Notes under the pieces: model-generated
Told to the model about the DNA's origin: nothing
Seen by the model: the letters and a program-made list of their open reading frames with translations, nothing else
Databases searched by the model: none
Translations under genes and position numbers: made by a program
Part shown: one piece after another, positions 26,915 to 35,382 of the stretch
Position numbering within the stretch: position 1 is the stretch's first letter
Layout of the letters: every line of letters begins with the position of its first letter
Assembly: GCA_948500755.1 (NCBI GenBank)
Contig: CAOOYH010000008.1
Coordinates: forward strand, 1-64,000
From: an uncultured Lactobacillus sp.
Lineage (GTDB): Bacteria; Bacillota; Bacilli; Lactobacillales; Lactobacillaceae
Length of the DNA: 64,000 nt
Reading direction: 5' to 3'

Positions 26915-27572
26915 TGTTTTATTCGAAGGAAGAAACTTTACCCGTTTGCTGGGTGGTCTCTGGACAAGTGTTTGGATTGCAGTTCTTTCTTTAATAATTG
27001 GCTTGGCACTAGGGGCATTATTTGGTGTTTTAAGAACATCGAAAAGTCGCTTAGTAAAAGTGATTTTTAGAATCTATCTAGAATTCTTTAGAATAGTGCC
27101 AACCGTAGTTTTATTATTCTTGTTCTATTATATTTTGCCTAGACAATTTAACTTGAATTGGCCGGCATCTGTTATGGCAGTGATTGCATTTGCTTTATGG
27201 GTTTCAGCTGAGTTTAGTGATATTGTTCGTGGAGCGTTGATCTCGGTACCAAAAATTCAACGAGAATCAGGCTTAGCTCTTGGATTGAATAAATGGCAAT
27301 TATTTATCTATGTCTTATTGCCGCAAGCTTTTCAATTAGAATTACCTGCAACAATTAATTTAGCTACAAGAGTAATTAAAACAACCTCTTTATTGATGAT
27401 GATCAGTGTTATGGATGTTATCAATGTTGGACAACAAATCGTTGAAGCAAATAATCAAACTAATCCTAACGGTGTTTTTTGGGTATATGGATTGATTTTC
27501 TTCTTATACTTCATCGTTGATTATCCTTTATCACTTTGGGCAAAACGATTGAGTAAGAGAAACGAGGCGTAA
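26895..27572 (+). CDS. Polar amino-acid ABC transporter permease (second)
   Basis: A 225-aa partner permease of the same family. It has the FRIVPTVVLLFLFYYILP segment and an EAA loop (ESGLALGLNKWQLFIYVLLP). The ATG at 26895 follows AAAGGAGAG within the end of the first permease gene, so translation is coupled. The two permeases would form the heterodimeric membrane channel. Confidence 0.92.
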   Translation: MGHSGINVLFEGRNFTRLLGGLWTSVWIAVLSLIIGLALGALFGVLRTSKSRLVKVIFRIYLEFFRIVPTVVLLFLFYYILPRQFNLNWPASVMAVIAFALWVSAEFSDIVRGALISVPKIQRESGLALGLNKWQLFIYVLLPQAFQLELPATINLATRVIKTTSLLMMISVMDVINVGQQIVEANNQTNPNGVFWVYGLIFFLYFIVDYPLSLWAKRLSKRNEA

Positions 27573-27575
27573 GGT

Positions 27576-28316
27576 ATGGCTGAAAAAATATTAGAAGTTG
27601 AAGATTTAAACAAGTTTTATGGAAATAAGCAAGTATTACATGATATTTCTTTTTCTCTAAATAAGGGAGATGTATTAACATTACTTGGACCTTCTGGATC
27701 TGGTAAAAGTACCTTACTTCGCTGCTTAAATGGTTTAGAAGAATTTAAGAGTGGCACGATTATTTTTGAAGGAAAGAAAGTAATTCCAACTGCCAAGAAT
27801 TGGCAGCAACTTCGCCAAAAAATTGGGATGGTTTTTCAGAGTTATGATCTTTTCCCAAATATGACAGTACTGGAAAATATCTTGCTTGGTCCAGTTAAGG
27901 TTCAAAAGAGACCTAAGGCTGAGGTTGAAAAAGAAGCAAAAGCTCTATTAAAAAGAGTGCATTTAGAGCAGTATGCAAATTCATATCCACGACAATTATC
28001 AGGTGGACAAAAGCAGAGAATTGCAATTATTCGTGCCTTAGCTCTTCATCCAGATTTAATGTTATTTGATGAAGTTACTGCTTCACTTGATCCAGAAATG
28101 GTTAGAGGAGTATTGGAACTAATCAAACAATTATCCGATGAAGATCATATGACCATGATCATCGTTACTCACGAGATGAACTTTGCAAAGCAAATTGCTG
28201 ATCAAGTCTTATTCTTAGAAAATGGAACAATTGTAGAAGATACACCGGGAAAAGAATTCTTTGAGCATCCCAAAACAAAGAGAGCAGAAGAATTTTTAGA
28301 AAGTATGGAATTTTAG
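27576..28316 (+). CDS. glnQ: Polar amino-acid ABC transporter ATPase (GlnQ-like)
   Basis: A 246-aa ATPase of the polar amino-acid uptake family. Walker A is GPSGSGKS (38-45), the Q-loop GMVFQSYDLFPNMTV, the signature LSGGQKQR, Walker B LMLFDEVTASLDPE and the H-loop VTHE. The Walker B region has DEVTASLDP where DEPTSALDP is more usual; this DEVTASLDPE form occurs in some uptake ATPases. It lies three bases after the second permease. Confidence 0.93.
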   Translation: MAEKILEVEDLNKFYGNKQVLHDISFSLNKGDVLTLLGPSGSGKSTLLRCLNGLEEFKSGTIIFEGKKVIPTAKNWQQLRQKIGMVFQSYDLFPNMTVLENILLGPVKVQKRPKAEVEKEAKALLKRVHLEQYANSYPRQLSGGQKQRIAIIRALALHPDLMLFDEVTASLDPEMVRGVLELIKQLSDEDHMTMIIVTHEMNFAKQIADQVLFLENGTIVEDTPGKEFFEHPKTKRAEEFLESMEF

Positions 28317-28328
28317 GGAGAGTAGAAA

Positions 28329-29183
28329 ATGAAGAAACATAAATTTATTAAAAAGTTAATTGCTGCTGTTGGAATTTTAGCTGTTGGAGCTGTAACTTTA
28401 ACTGCTTGCTCAAATAATTCAAGCAGTAGTTCATCCAGCAACAACCCTAGCTCAGTTGCTGCAATTAAGAAACGTGGCACTTTGAAGGTTGCCGTATTTG
28501 GCGATTTACCACCATATGGTTGGGTTAATAAAGATGGCAAGCGTGTTGGATATGATGTTCGCTTAGCTCGTGAATTAGCTAAAGAAATGGGCGTTAAAGT
28601 TAAGTTTGTTCAAGTAAACGCTAATAACCGTGTTGATACTTTGAATGCAAACAAGGCTGATATTGTTTTAGCCAACTTCACTGTTACTCCAGAAAGAAAG
28701 CAAGTCGTAGATTTTGCTAAGCCATATATGAAAGTATCAGTTGGTGTTGTTTCACCTAAGTCTAAGCCAATTACTAATGTAAACCAATTGAAGGGTAAAA
28801 AGGTGATCGTAACTAAGGGTACTACTGCTGAAAATTACTTCACTAGTAAGCAACCAGATGTTGATCTCTTGAAATTTGATTCTAAGACTCAACAATTTAA
28901 CGCAATGAAGAATGGTCGTGCCGCAGCCTTAGCTGATGACAACTCTTACTTATATGCTTGGGTAAAGAACAATCCTAAGTATACTGTTGGTATCAAGCAC
29001 TTAGGACCAAATTCATACATTGCTCCTGCTGTTAAGAAGGGCAATAAGTCACTTCTTGACTGGACCAATAAGCACATTAATAAGCTTAACAAAGACGGCT
29101 TCTTTGTTAATGACTACAACCAAGAATTAAAGCCTTACTTTGGTGATGATGTTAAGCCATCAGATATCATTATTAACAAGTAA
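28329..29183 (+). CDS. Amino-acid ABC transporter substrate-binding lipoprotein
   Basis: A 284-aa extracellular binding protein anchored as a lipoprotein. A signal peptide precedes the lipobox LTAC (24-27), with C27 as the lipidated residue, then comes a Ser/Asn-rich linker. The SBP_bac_3 domain follows (GTLKVAVFGDLPPYGWVNKD, VGYDVRLARELAKEM, VDFAKPYMKVSVGVV). The last gene of the transporter operon. Glutamine or glutamate is the likely ligand, but this is inferred from family and gene order. Confidence 0.93.
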   Translation: MKKHKFIKKLIAAVGILAVGAVTLTACSNNSSSSSSSNNPSSVAAIKKRGTLKVAVFGDLPPYGWVNKDGKRVGYDVRLARELAKEMGVKVKFVQVNANNRVDTLNANKADIVLANFTVTPERKQVVDFAKPYMKVSVGVVSPKSKPITNVNQLKGKKVIVTKGTTAENYFTSKQPDVDLLKFDSKTQQFNAMKNGRAAALADDNSYLYAWVKNNPKYTVGIKHLGPNSYIAPAVKKGNKSLLDWTNKHINKLNKDGFFVNDYNQELKPYFGDDVKPSDIIINK

Positions 29184-29200
29184 ATATAATTGAATTTTTA

Positions 29201-29237
29201 GCAATAAAGGATTGATTTAGCCTTTATTGCTTTTTTT
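29201..29237 (+). terminator. Terminator of the amino-acid transporter operon
   Basis: A perfect 10-bp stem, GCAATAAAGG/CCTTTATTGC, with a T-run. Confidence 0.92.
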
Positions 29238-29305
29238 ATGATTAAAAATTTTTTCAAGTAAGTTTGGGATTATCTATGCTAAAATTTTTAATAAGAGGTG
29301 AGAGT

Positions 29306-29989
29306 GTGTTAGAAGAAAGACTAGCTCAAATTGGTAAAATGGTTGATCCACAAAGTCGCGTAGCAGATATTGGAACTGATCACGCATATTTACCAATTGC
29401 ATTAGTAGAAGAAGGAAAAATAGATTTTGCAATTGCAAGTGACGTTGCAGCTGGCCCATTAGATAATGCAAAACAAGATATTGAACAAGCAGGCCTAGAA
29501 GATAAGATTGAGACAAGATTAGGCTCTGGATTAGAAACTTTAAAGAGCAGTGACCAAATTGATACAGTCGTAATCGCTGGAATGGGTGGAAAGCTCATGA
29601 CTAATTTGTTAGAAACTGCTCATCAAGAGGGAAAGATCTATCCTACTTTAATTTTAGAGGCGAATATAGGTGAGCCTTTAGTCAGAAAGTGGCTCGTTGA
29701 TCATCAGTATGAGATAGTAGAAGAAAAGATTATCGAAGTAGCTGGCCACATTTATGAAATAATCAAGGCTAAGTTAACTGAGGCTAAACATAATTTATCT
29801 GATCAAGAATTAGAATTTGGCCCATTTTTATTAAAAGAAAAAAATCCAGTTTTTATTAAAAAATGGACTAAGCAACTTAATTATTATGAAAATCTCAAAG
29901 CTAATTTAAATAAGGCTAAAAATAAAGATGAAGCTAAAATTAGGCAGATAGATGATTTGATTGAAATGATTGAGGAAGTACTAAAATGA
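29306..29989 (+). CDS. trmK: tRNA (adenine-N1)-methyltransferase TrmK
   Basis: A 227-aa COG2384 protein that methylates A22 of bacterial tRNAs. The SAM site is in RVADIGTDHAYLPIALVEEG (about 18-37) and the VIAGMGGKLMTNLLE motif near residue 90. The C-terminal part is a coiled-coil-like helical extension. The GTG at 29306 follows AAGAGGTG; a longer in-frame start upstream lacks a ribosome site. It overlaps the Nif3-like gene by four bases, a pairing conserved downstream of rpoD in Firmicutes. Confidence 0.92.
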   Translation: MLEERLAQIGKMVDPQSRVADIGTDHAYLPIALVEEGKIDFAIASDVAAGPLDNAKQDIEQAGLEDKIETRLGSGLETLKSSDQIDTVVIAGMGGKLMTNLLETAHQEGKIYPTLILEANIGEPLVRKWLVDHQYEIVEEKIIEVAGHIYEIIKAKLTEAKHNLSDQELEFGPFLLKEKNPVFIKKWTKQLNYYENLKANLNKAKNKDEAKIRQIDDLIEMIEEVLK

Positions 29990-30783
29990 CAAAAGTAGCA
30001 GATATTGTAGCTCGCTTAAAAAAAGACTTTCCTGAAGAAATTGCTTCTGAAGGTGATCCAGTTGGGATGCAAATCGGATCAATGGATGCAGATGTTACCA
30101 AGGTAATGACTACCTTAGACGTTCGGCCGCAAGTAGTAGATGAAGCAATTGAAAAGGGTGTTGACCTCATCATTAGCCACCATCCAGTGATGTTTAGACC
30201 AGCTAAGAATCTTGATTTTGCTGATCCTCAAAATGCAATGTACGGTAAGTTAATCGCTAATGGAATTACGGTATATTCAATTCATACCAATTCTGACAAG
30301 GCTCAAAACGGCTCAGAAGATTGGCAAGCTGAAGAATTAGGCTTAGAAGAGGTTGAGCCTTTTGCCTTAGATACTGATGGAATTGCGATTGGTAGAAAAG
30401 GTAAACTACCTAAGAAAATGACAGCTAAGGAATTTGCTTATTATGTTAAAGACAAGATGCAAATTCCAATGGCAAGACTGATTACTGCTGATAATGATAG
30501 GTTAATCTCAACTGTAGCCTTTATTTGCGGAGATGGCGGTAAGTTCTGGCGTCAAGCTCTAGTTGATGGAGTTGATGCATTTATAACCGGAGATGTATAC
30601 TATCATGTTGGTCACGATATGATCTCTTCGGGCTTAACAGTAGTTGATCCAGGACATTACACGGAGAAACTTTTTAAATATAAGGTTGGAGACCGACTTG
30701 AAAAGTGGAATCAGGATTATAATTGGAATGTACCTGTAGTAATTTCAGAGGTATCAACTAACCCATTTCAAGATTTATTTTAG
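29986..30783 (+). CDS. Nif3-like dinuclear metal-centre protein
   Basis: A 265-aa NIF3/YqfO family protein. The metal-binding pattern shows in ISHHPVMF near residue 63, HTNSDKAQNG near 101, and DVYYHVGHDMISSGLTVVDPGHY near 205-227. It lacks the central PII-like insertion of the longer B. subtilis form. Function unknown; proposals for the family include GTP cyclohydrolase-like or ancillary roles. It is coupled to trmK. Confidence 0.9.
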   Translation: MTKVADIVARLKKDFPEEIASEGDPVGMQIGSMDADVTKVMTTLDVRPQVVDEAIEKGVDLIISHHPVMFRPAKNLDFADPQNAMYGKLIANGITVYSIHTNSDKAQNGSEDWQAEELGLEEVEPFALDTDGIAIGRKGKLPKKMTAKEFAYYVKDKMQIPMARLITADNDRLISTVAFICGDGGKFWRQALVDGVDAFITGDVYYHVGHDMISSGLTVVDPGHYTEKLFKYKVGDRLEKWNQDYNWNVPVVISEVSTNPFQDLF

Positions 30784-30794
30784 GAGGATTAAAA

Positions 30795-32042
30795 ATGGCA
30801 GAATATCCAAATTTACTACCTAGATTTTTAAAATACGTTAAGGTGAATTCACGCTCTGACGAACATTCAGATCGTTTCCCATCAACTGAAAGAGAAGAAA
30901 ACTTTCAAAAAAATGTAATCATGAAAGACTTAGAAGAACTAGGTCTTAAAGATGTTCACTATAATCAAAAAAGTGGATGTGTAATTGCAACTATTCCTTC
31001 AAATATTGATTATGAAGTACCTACTTTTGGTTTGTTAGCTCACTGTGATACAGCAGACTTTAATTCGGTTGATGTTAAACCGCAAATTACTGAAAACTAT
31101 GATGGTGAATCTAAGATTCAATTGGGAGATACTGAATTTTATTTAGACCCAGAAGTTTTCCCTCATTTAAAGAACTATAAGGGCCAAACTATTATTTCTG
31201 CTTCTGGTGATACTTTACTTGGTGGAGACGATAAGTGTGGTATTTCTGAATTAATGACTTTTGCAGAATACTTGATGGAGCATCCCGAAGAAAAGCACGG
31301 CGAAATTAAGTTGGCATTTACTCCCGATGAAGAAATTGGTACTGGTGCAGAGCACTTTGATGTTGAAGAATTTGGTGCAGATTTTGCTTATACTGTTGAT
31401 GGTGAAGCACCAGGAAAACTCGACTGGGGTACTTTTTCAGCAGCGCAATTTGGCTTAGATATTCAAGGTGTTAATGTACACCCAGCGGTTGCTAAGGGTC
31501 AAATGATTAATGCTATTCAAGTTGGGATTGATTTCCATAATCAATTGCCTGAACATGATCGTCCAGAACATACTGAAGGTCGTGAAGGGTTCTTCCACTT
31601 GATGAATTTTGATGGAACAGTTGATTCAGCACATATGGACTACATCATTCGTGACTTTGAACGTGATGGTCTTGAAAAGAGAAAGAATCTAGTTAAAGAC
31701 ATCGTTAAGAAGATGAATGACGAGTTTGGTACTGAAAGAATTAAGCTGAAAATGTGGGATCAATATTACAACATGGCTGATGAATTAGAAAAGCACATGG
31801 AGATTGTTGATTTAGCTAGGGATGCTTACAAGGCTGAAGGGCTTACTGTTAATGAAGATCCAGTTCGTGGGGGAACAGATGGTTCTCAATTAACTTATAT
31901 GGGTCTACCTTGTCCAAATCTTTTTGCTGGTGAAGAAAATATGCATGGACGCTATGAATACACTGTACTCGAGAGTATGTGGAAAGCAGTAGACGTCTTG
32001 CGTAAGATTAATCAATTAAACGTTGAGAGAAATAAGAAGTAA
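30795..32042 (+). CDS. pepT: Tripeptidase PepT (M20)
   Basis: Zinc aminopeptidase releasing the N-terminal residue from tripeptides, important in lactobacilli that live on peptides. The 415-aa M20B protein keeps LLAHCDTADF (H83, D85), the bridging Asp in GGDDKCGI, and the DEEIGTGAEHF acid site. It has a strong TTTAGGAGG ribosome site. A gene-poor gap follows. Confidence 0.95.
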   Translation: MAEYPNLLPRFLKYVKVNSRSDEHSDRFPSTEREENFQKNVIMKDLEELGLKDVHYNQKSGCVIATIPSNIDYEVPTFGLLAHCDTADFNSVDVKPQITENYDGESKIQLGDTEFYLDPEVFPHLKNYKGQTIISASGDTLLGGDDKCGISELMTFAEYLMEHPEEKHGEIKLAFTPDEEIGTGAEHFDVEEFGADFAYTVDGEAPGKLDWGTFSAAQFGLDIQGVNVHPAVAKGQMINAIQVGIDFHNQLPEHDRPEHTEGREGFFHLMNFDGTVDSAHMDYIIRDFERDGLEKRKNLVKDIVKKMNDEFGTERIKLKMWDQYYNMADELEKHMEIVDLARDAYKAEGLTVNEDPVRGGTDGSQLTYMGLPCPNLFAGEENMHGRYEYTVLESMWKAVDVLRKINQLNVERNKK

Positions 32043-32280
32043 ATAAGTGAAACAATTTTCAAGTGATTCTGATTAAATTCTCTATTTTCTATGATTGCTT
32101 GAATGGCTAAAAACACTTATTTATCAATGATCTTAAATTAATTAAAAATTAAAAATAGTTTTACACTGATACTATTAATCTGCTAAATAGTAGATAAAAT
32201 GCTTGAAGTAATAGCATTTTTATCTATTATTTTTTTATTAAAAAATATATTTTCTAAATTGTGAAACAAAATTATGGCTT
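32043..32280. other. Intergenic stretch between pepT and the GntR gene
   Basis: No open frame with a ribosome site is visible. Besides the hairpin at 32187-32236, listed separately, it is AT-rich and holds nothing I can assign. Confidence 0.6.
32187..32236 (+). terminator. Terminator-like hairpin after pepT
   Basis: ATAGTAGATAAAATGCT pairs with AGCATTTTTATCTATTAT (one bulge) and is followed by a T-run. It is about 145 bases after the pepT stop, so a long 3' end is implied. Confidence 0.7.
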
Positions 32281-32304
32281 GTATTTGAAAAGGTATCTTG
32301 GTAT

Positions 32305-32335
32305 TATAATAGTGTAATAGATAAACCGTACACTA
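32305..32335 (+). promoter_or_regulatory. Promoter -10 and palindromic operator of the YtrA-like operon
   Basis: TATAAT (32305-32310) is immediately followed by the inverted repeat TAGTGTA-N-TACACTA (arms 32310-32316 and 32329-32335, 12-base spacer). The arms AGTGTA/TACACT resemble the operator reported for B. subtilis YtrA, as I recall it. The position over the transcription start suits autorepression by the adjacent GntR protein. The -35 is not clear (TTGAAA at 32285-32290 is only 14 bases away). Confidence 0.7.
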
Positions 32336-32352
32336 GTAAAGAGGTGTAAAGA

Positions 32353-32721
32353 TTGCAATTTCAAGATAATATTCCAATTTATGTTCAAATTGAAAAGTAT
32401 CTTTATCGACAAATCGCTTTAGGGAAAATTAAGCCAGGCGAAAAAGTTCCATCAGTTCGACAATTAGCCGTTGATCTAACAGTAAATGTCAATACGGTTC
32501 AACGTGCTTTGAATCAAATGAATACCGAGGGAATTTTAGAGGTTAGGCGCGGACTTGGTTCGTTTGTAACAACAGATACAGAGTTGATTTTACAAAAGCG
32601 TAGAGAGCTAATTAAGGATACAATGAGTGAATTTTTAGAAAGCACTGCACAATTAGGCCTAACTCCAGAAAAGACGCTGGAAGAGCTTAAAAAGTTTATT
32701 GAGGAGAAGAAGGGAGATTAA
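32353..32721 (+). CDS. GntR-family (YtrA subfamily) transcriptional repressor
   Basis: A 122-aa regulator with an N-terminal winged helix (IPIYVQIEKYLYRQIALGKI, PGEKVPSVRQLAVDLTVNVN, residues 6-55) and a short C-terminal dimerisation helix of about 45 residues. That short effector-free tail defines the YtrA subfamily. It starts at TTG 32353 behind AAAGAGGTG. It is the first gene of an ABC transporter operon, as is usual for YtrA regulators, and probably represses it from the palindrome just upstream. Confidence 0.9.
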   Translation: MQFQDNIPIYVQIEKYLYRQIALGKIKPGEKVPSVRQLAVDLTVNVNTVQRALNQMNTEGILEVRRGLGSFVTTDTELILQKRRELIKDTMSEFLESTAQLGLTPEKTLEELKKFIEEKKGD

Positions 32722-32722
32722 A

Positions 32723-33430
32723 ATGAATAAACTACTTGAAGTAAAAGAATTAACATATCGAAAAAATTTAAAAACTATTCTTGATAATGTGAACTTGGAT
32801 GTTGATTCAGGTAAGATTATTGCCTTGCTGGGTGAAAATGGTGCTGGTAAGACAACTTTGATGAGAGTAATTGTTGGTATTGCTAAGCATTATCAAGGTG
32901 ACGTACTGCTTAATGGGGATGGTAGTGAAGTTTACCGTAAAGCTAATATTGCCATGACTGATAATTTAAAGGGATTGAGTGATTCCACTAAAATTGGGGA
33001 AGTAGAAGAATTCTATCAAAAATTATTTTCAGATTTTGACAGTAGTAAATTCGAACAATTACGTTCCTTCATGAAACTTAACAATGAGATGAAGTTAGGG
33101 CAATTATCACGAGGAATGCGTGAAAAACTTGAAATTGCTGTTACTTTAAGTAGAGAATCTAAGTTGTATTTACTGGATGAACCATTTTCTGGTATTGATC
33201 CAATGGCTCGAAAGAGAATCATCAATTCAATCTTACTTTGGAAGAATCCAGACAGTACAATTATTATTTCTGACCATTTTGTAAATGAAATTACAACAAT
33301 TTTAGATGAAGTAGTAATTGTAAAAGATAAAAAAATTGCTAGTCATCTTTCAGCAGATGATATAAGAGCACACGGAAAAAGTATTGAAGAATATTATGAA
33401 AGCTTATATGCAGATGAAGGAGCTGAATAA
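32723..33430 (+). CDS. ABC transporter ATP-binding protein (YtrB-like)
   Basis: A 235-aa ATPase. Walker A is GENGAGKT (37-44), the signature LSRGMREKLE, Walker B LYLLDEPFSGIDP and the H-loop SDHFVNE. The LSRGM signature, in place of LSGGQ, is typical of BcrA/YtrB-type exporters. The ATG at 32723 follows AGGGAGA; an upstream extension into the GntR gene is rejected. It is followed by two related permeases. Confidence 0.9.
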   Translation: MNKLLEVKELTYRKNLKTILDNVNLDVDSGKIIALLGENGAGKTTLMRVIVGIAKHYQGDVLLNGDGSEVYRKANIAMTDNLKGLSDSTKIGEVEEFYQKLFSDFDSSKFEQLRSFMKLNNEMKLGQLSRGMREKLEIAVTLSRESKLYLLDEPFSGIDPMARKRIINSILLWKNPDSTIIISDHFVNEITTILDEVVIVKDKKIASHLSADDIRAHGKSIEEYYESLYADEGAE

Positions 33431-33432
33431 CG

Positions 33433-34248
33433 ATGACTACTTTTAAAGCACTATTTAATCAAATGGGTAAAAAGAAGCGTCGGAGTGTTTATCTATTAGC
33501 TCTGTTGCAATTAGTAGCTGCATCTATTTTTGCACTCTGGGGACTTTTTTCTAATGGTGGATTTTCAAATTCAGATAAACCGGTTGCTTGGTTTGTCATG
33601 GTATGTACTTTTGCTCCATTAGCTGATATGGCCTATGTAGTTCTCTCTGCTTGGCAAAACGAAAAAGAGTATAGTTCTCAGACTTGGCGTTTAGTTCCAA
33701 TTTCCTCAAGTAAATTTTACTTAGCAAATATTTCTTCTGCTATTGTTAATGGGCTTTACTTGGTATTAATTCAAATTGGAATGGGGATTGTTACGTTTTT
33801 ACCAGCCTTCTTAAGTAAAGATGTTAGAACTAATATTTGGAAAATTAACCGGGCCCTTGCTAAAGAAACTCATGCGGGCGACTTTTGGCAAAAATTTTCT
33901 GATTCATTTCCAATTGGAGAAATACTAAGTGCATTTTTAGCCTTTTTATTATTTGCAATTTTGGTTTATGGCATTGTGACTTTGCTCAATCTATCAAGTA
34001 GAACCATTACTGACTTTCTTCCAGATAAACATAGTAAGTTAATTCGTTTTGTCATTATGATTATTTTGATCTTTATCTTTATTGTTTTGACAAATAATCT
34101 AGGAAGTTTATTAAATCAAGTCCGTTGGGGTGACGCTACTAATAGTCTGATGGGATTTATAAGAAGTAATATTGTAATGGGACTTATTGATATTATTTTA
34201 GGTTCAATTAATGTTTGGCTTTTGAAGAACTTCCACGAAGGGAAGTAA
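33433..34248 (+). CDS. ABC-2-like membrane protein, first of two paralogues
   Basis: A 271-aa protein with about six hydrophobic helices. Shared with the next gene are an N-terminal basic stretch, FALWGLFSN, a tyrosine-containing VYSSQTWRLVPI-like segment (here EYSSQTWRLVPISSS near residue 77), GLYLVLIQIGM and DFLPDKHSKL. It is likely one half of the membrane channel for the adjacent ATPase. Its substrate is unknown. Confidence 0.78.
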   Translation: MTTFKALFNQMGKKKRRSVYLLALLQLVAASIFALWGLFSNGGFSNSDKPVAWFVMVCTFAPLADMAYVVLSAWQNEKEYSSQTWRLVPISSSKFYLANISSAIVNGLYLVLIQIGMGIVTFLPAFLSKDVRTNIWKINRALAKETHAGDFWQKFSDSFPIGEILSAFLAFLLFAILVYGIVTLLNLSSRTITDFLPDKHSKLIRFVIMIILIFIFIVLTNNLGSLLNQVRWGDATNSLMGFIRSNIVMGLIDIILGSINVWLLKNFHEGK

Positions 34249-34254
34249 GAGTAT

Positions 34255-35091
34255 ATGGCAACTTTTTCATCAATATTTAAAGAATTGACTAAAAGTAAAG
34301 TACGCCTTGTCCGCCGACTAGCAATTTTACAGGTGATTGTTGGAATTCTTTTAGGTTTTTGGGCACTCTTTAATTCAGCTTTTGAGGGTGAGAGTAAGGC
34401 TTATTTCTTAGTAGCTTTTCTGATGATCACACCACTATTTGATATAGCCTACTTAGCTCTTTCGAGTCGAAAAAATGAGGAAGTCTATTCGTCTCAAACT
34501 TGGCGATTAGCTCCAATTAAAGAAAGTTCTTTACTATTTGCAAATCTTTTATCAGCTGTTGTCAATGGTCTTTATTTAGTGGTTTTGCAAATAGGTATGA
34601 TTCTCGCTGCAGGAATACCTGTAATGGGAACAAATGAATTTTGGAAGACTACTTTTAAAAACTTCGGGTCAATCGGTGAAGGAAAGTTATGGCAAGAGAT
34701 GCACATAATGGATTTATTGTCTAGCATTGTTTTGATAGTTCTAATTGGTATATTCATTTATCTTGCTGTGAGTCTCGTTAATTTTACGGGAAAAATAGTT
34801 AGTGATTTTCTTCCTGAAAGAATAAGTAAATTAGTTTATTTCTTAGTAGTGGTTTTATTAGGTTGTATTGGATTAATATTTTTGATTAATACTTACGATG
34901 TTATTTTGACCTCACTAACTGGCTTTTTACAAAATGGAATGTTTTTAACTACTTTAAGTAAGGATGCCAGTGATGTAAGATCAGACCTAACGAGTAATTA
35001 CTTAACTTTATTGATAGTTCTGGGTGTAGATATAATTTTAGTTTTAGTGAATATTATTCTACTGAATAAGTATCATGAAACACGGATATAA
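34255..35091 (+). CDS. ABC-2-like membrane protein, second of two paralogues
   Basis: A 278-aa paralogue of the preceding gene with the same layout. It has FWALFNSAFEG, EVYSSQTWRLAPIKESS near residue 77, NGLYLVVLQIGM, VSDFLPERISKLVYF and six or so membrane segments. The two clearly arose by tandem duplication and diverged, and probably form a heterodimer with one ATPase subunit type. It ends with a strong bidirectional terminator. Confidence 0.78.
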   Translation: MATFSSIFKELTKSKVRLVRRLAILQVIVGILLGFWALFNSAFEGESKAYFLVAFLMITPLFDIAYLALSSRKNEEVYSSQTWRLAPIKESSLLFANLLSAVVNGLYLVVLQIGMILAAGIPVMGTNEFWKTTFKNFGSIGEGKLWQEMHIMDLLSSIVLIVLIGIFIYLAVSLVNFTGKIVSDFLPERISKLVYFLVVVLLGCIGLIFLINTYDVILTSLTGFLQNGMFLTTLSKDASDVRSDLTSNYLTLLIVLGVDIILVLVNIILLNKYHETRI

Positions 35092-35092
35092 G

Positions 35093-35148
35093 AAAAAGGA
35101 ATAAGATTTTGGGTTCATATCATTTTTACCAAAACCTTATTCCTTTTT
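35093..35148. terminator. Bidirectional terminator after the YtrA-type operon
   Basis: The arms AAAAAGGAATAAG(A)TTTTGG (35093-35112) and CCAAAACCTTATTCCTTTTT (35129-35148) lie between convergent genes. Confidence 0.9.
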
Positions 35149-35169
35149 GTCTATTATTGAATAATTAAA

Positions 35170-35355
35170 TTAAGAGTTAGCTTGAATATAATCTAAAACT
35201 TGTTCAGCTTCTTCTACGGTATATTTAGCTTCTCCAGTTTTCATTGCATGGAGTTTTTCAACGGAAAGATGACTTGAAAAAGCAAGAGCAGTGTCATTGA
35301 CATTATTCTTAACTTCAAATTCAATAATTGCATCGGATAATTCTTCAGGACTCAT
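35170..35355 (-). CDS. Small acidic hypothetical protein (lactobacillar)
   Basis: A 61-aa acidic protein beginning MSPEELSDAIIEFEVKNN, predicted all-helical, with a helix-turn-helix-like feel (LSVEKLHAMKTGEAKYT) but no firm DNA-binding match. It resembles short lactobacillar proteins annotated as the LBP_cg2779 family, recalled rather than checked. Two starts are possible, ATG 35355 and GTG 35367; the upstream GAAGAAGAGA favours the ATG. It lies just downstream of lepB on the same strand. Confidence 0.65.
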   Translation of the reverse strand: MSPEELSDAIIEFEVKNNVNDTALAFSSHLSVEKLHAMKTGEAKYTVEEAEQVLDYIQANS

Positions 35356-35382
35356 TCTCTTCTTCACACTTTCTAAAATATA

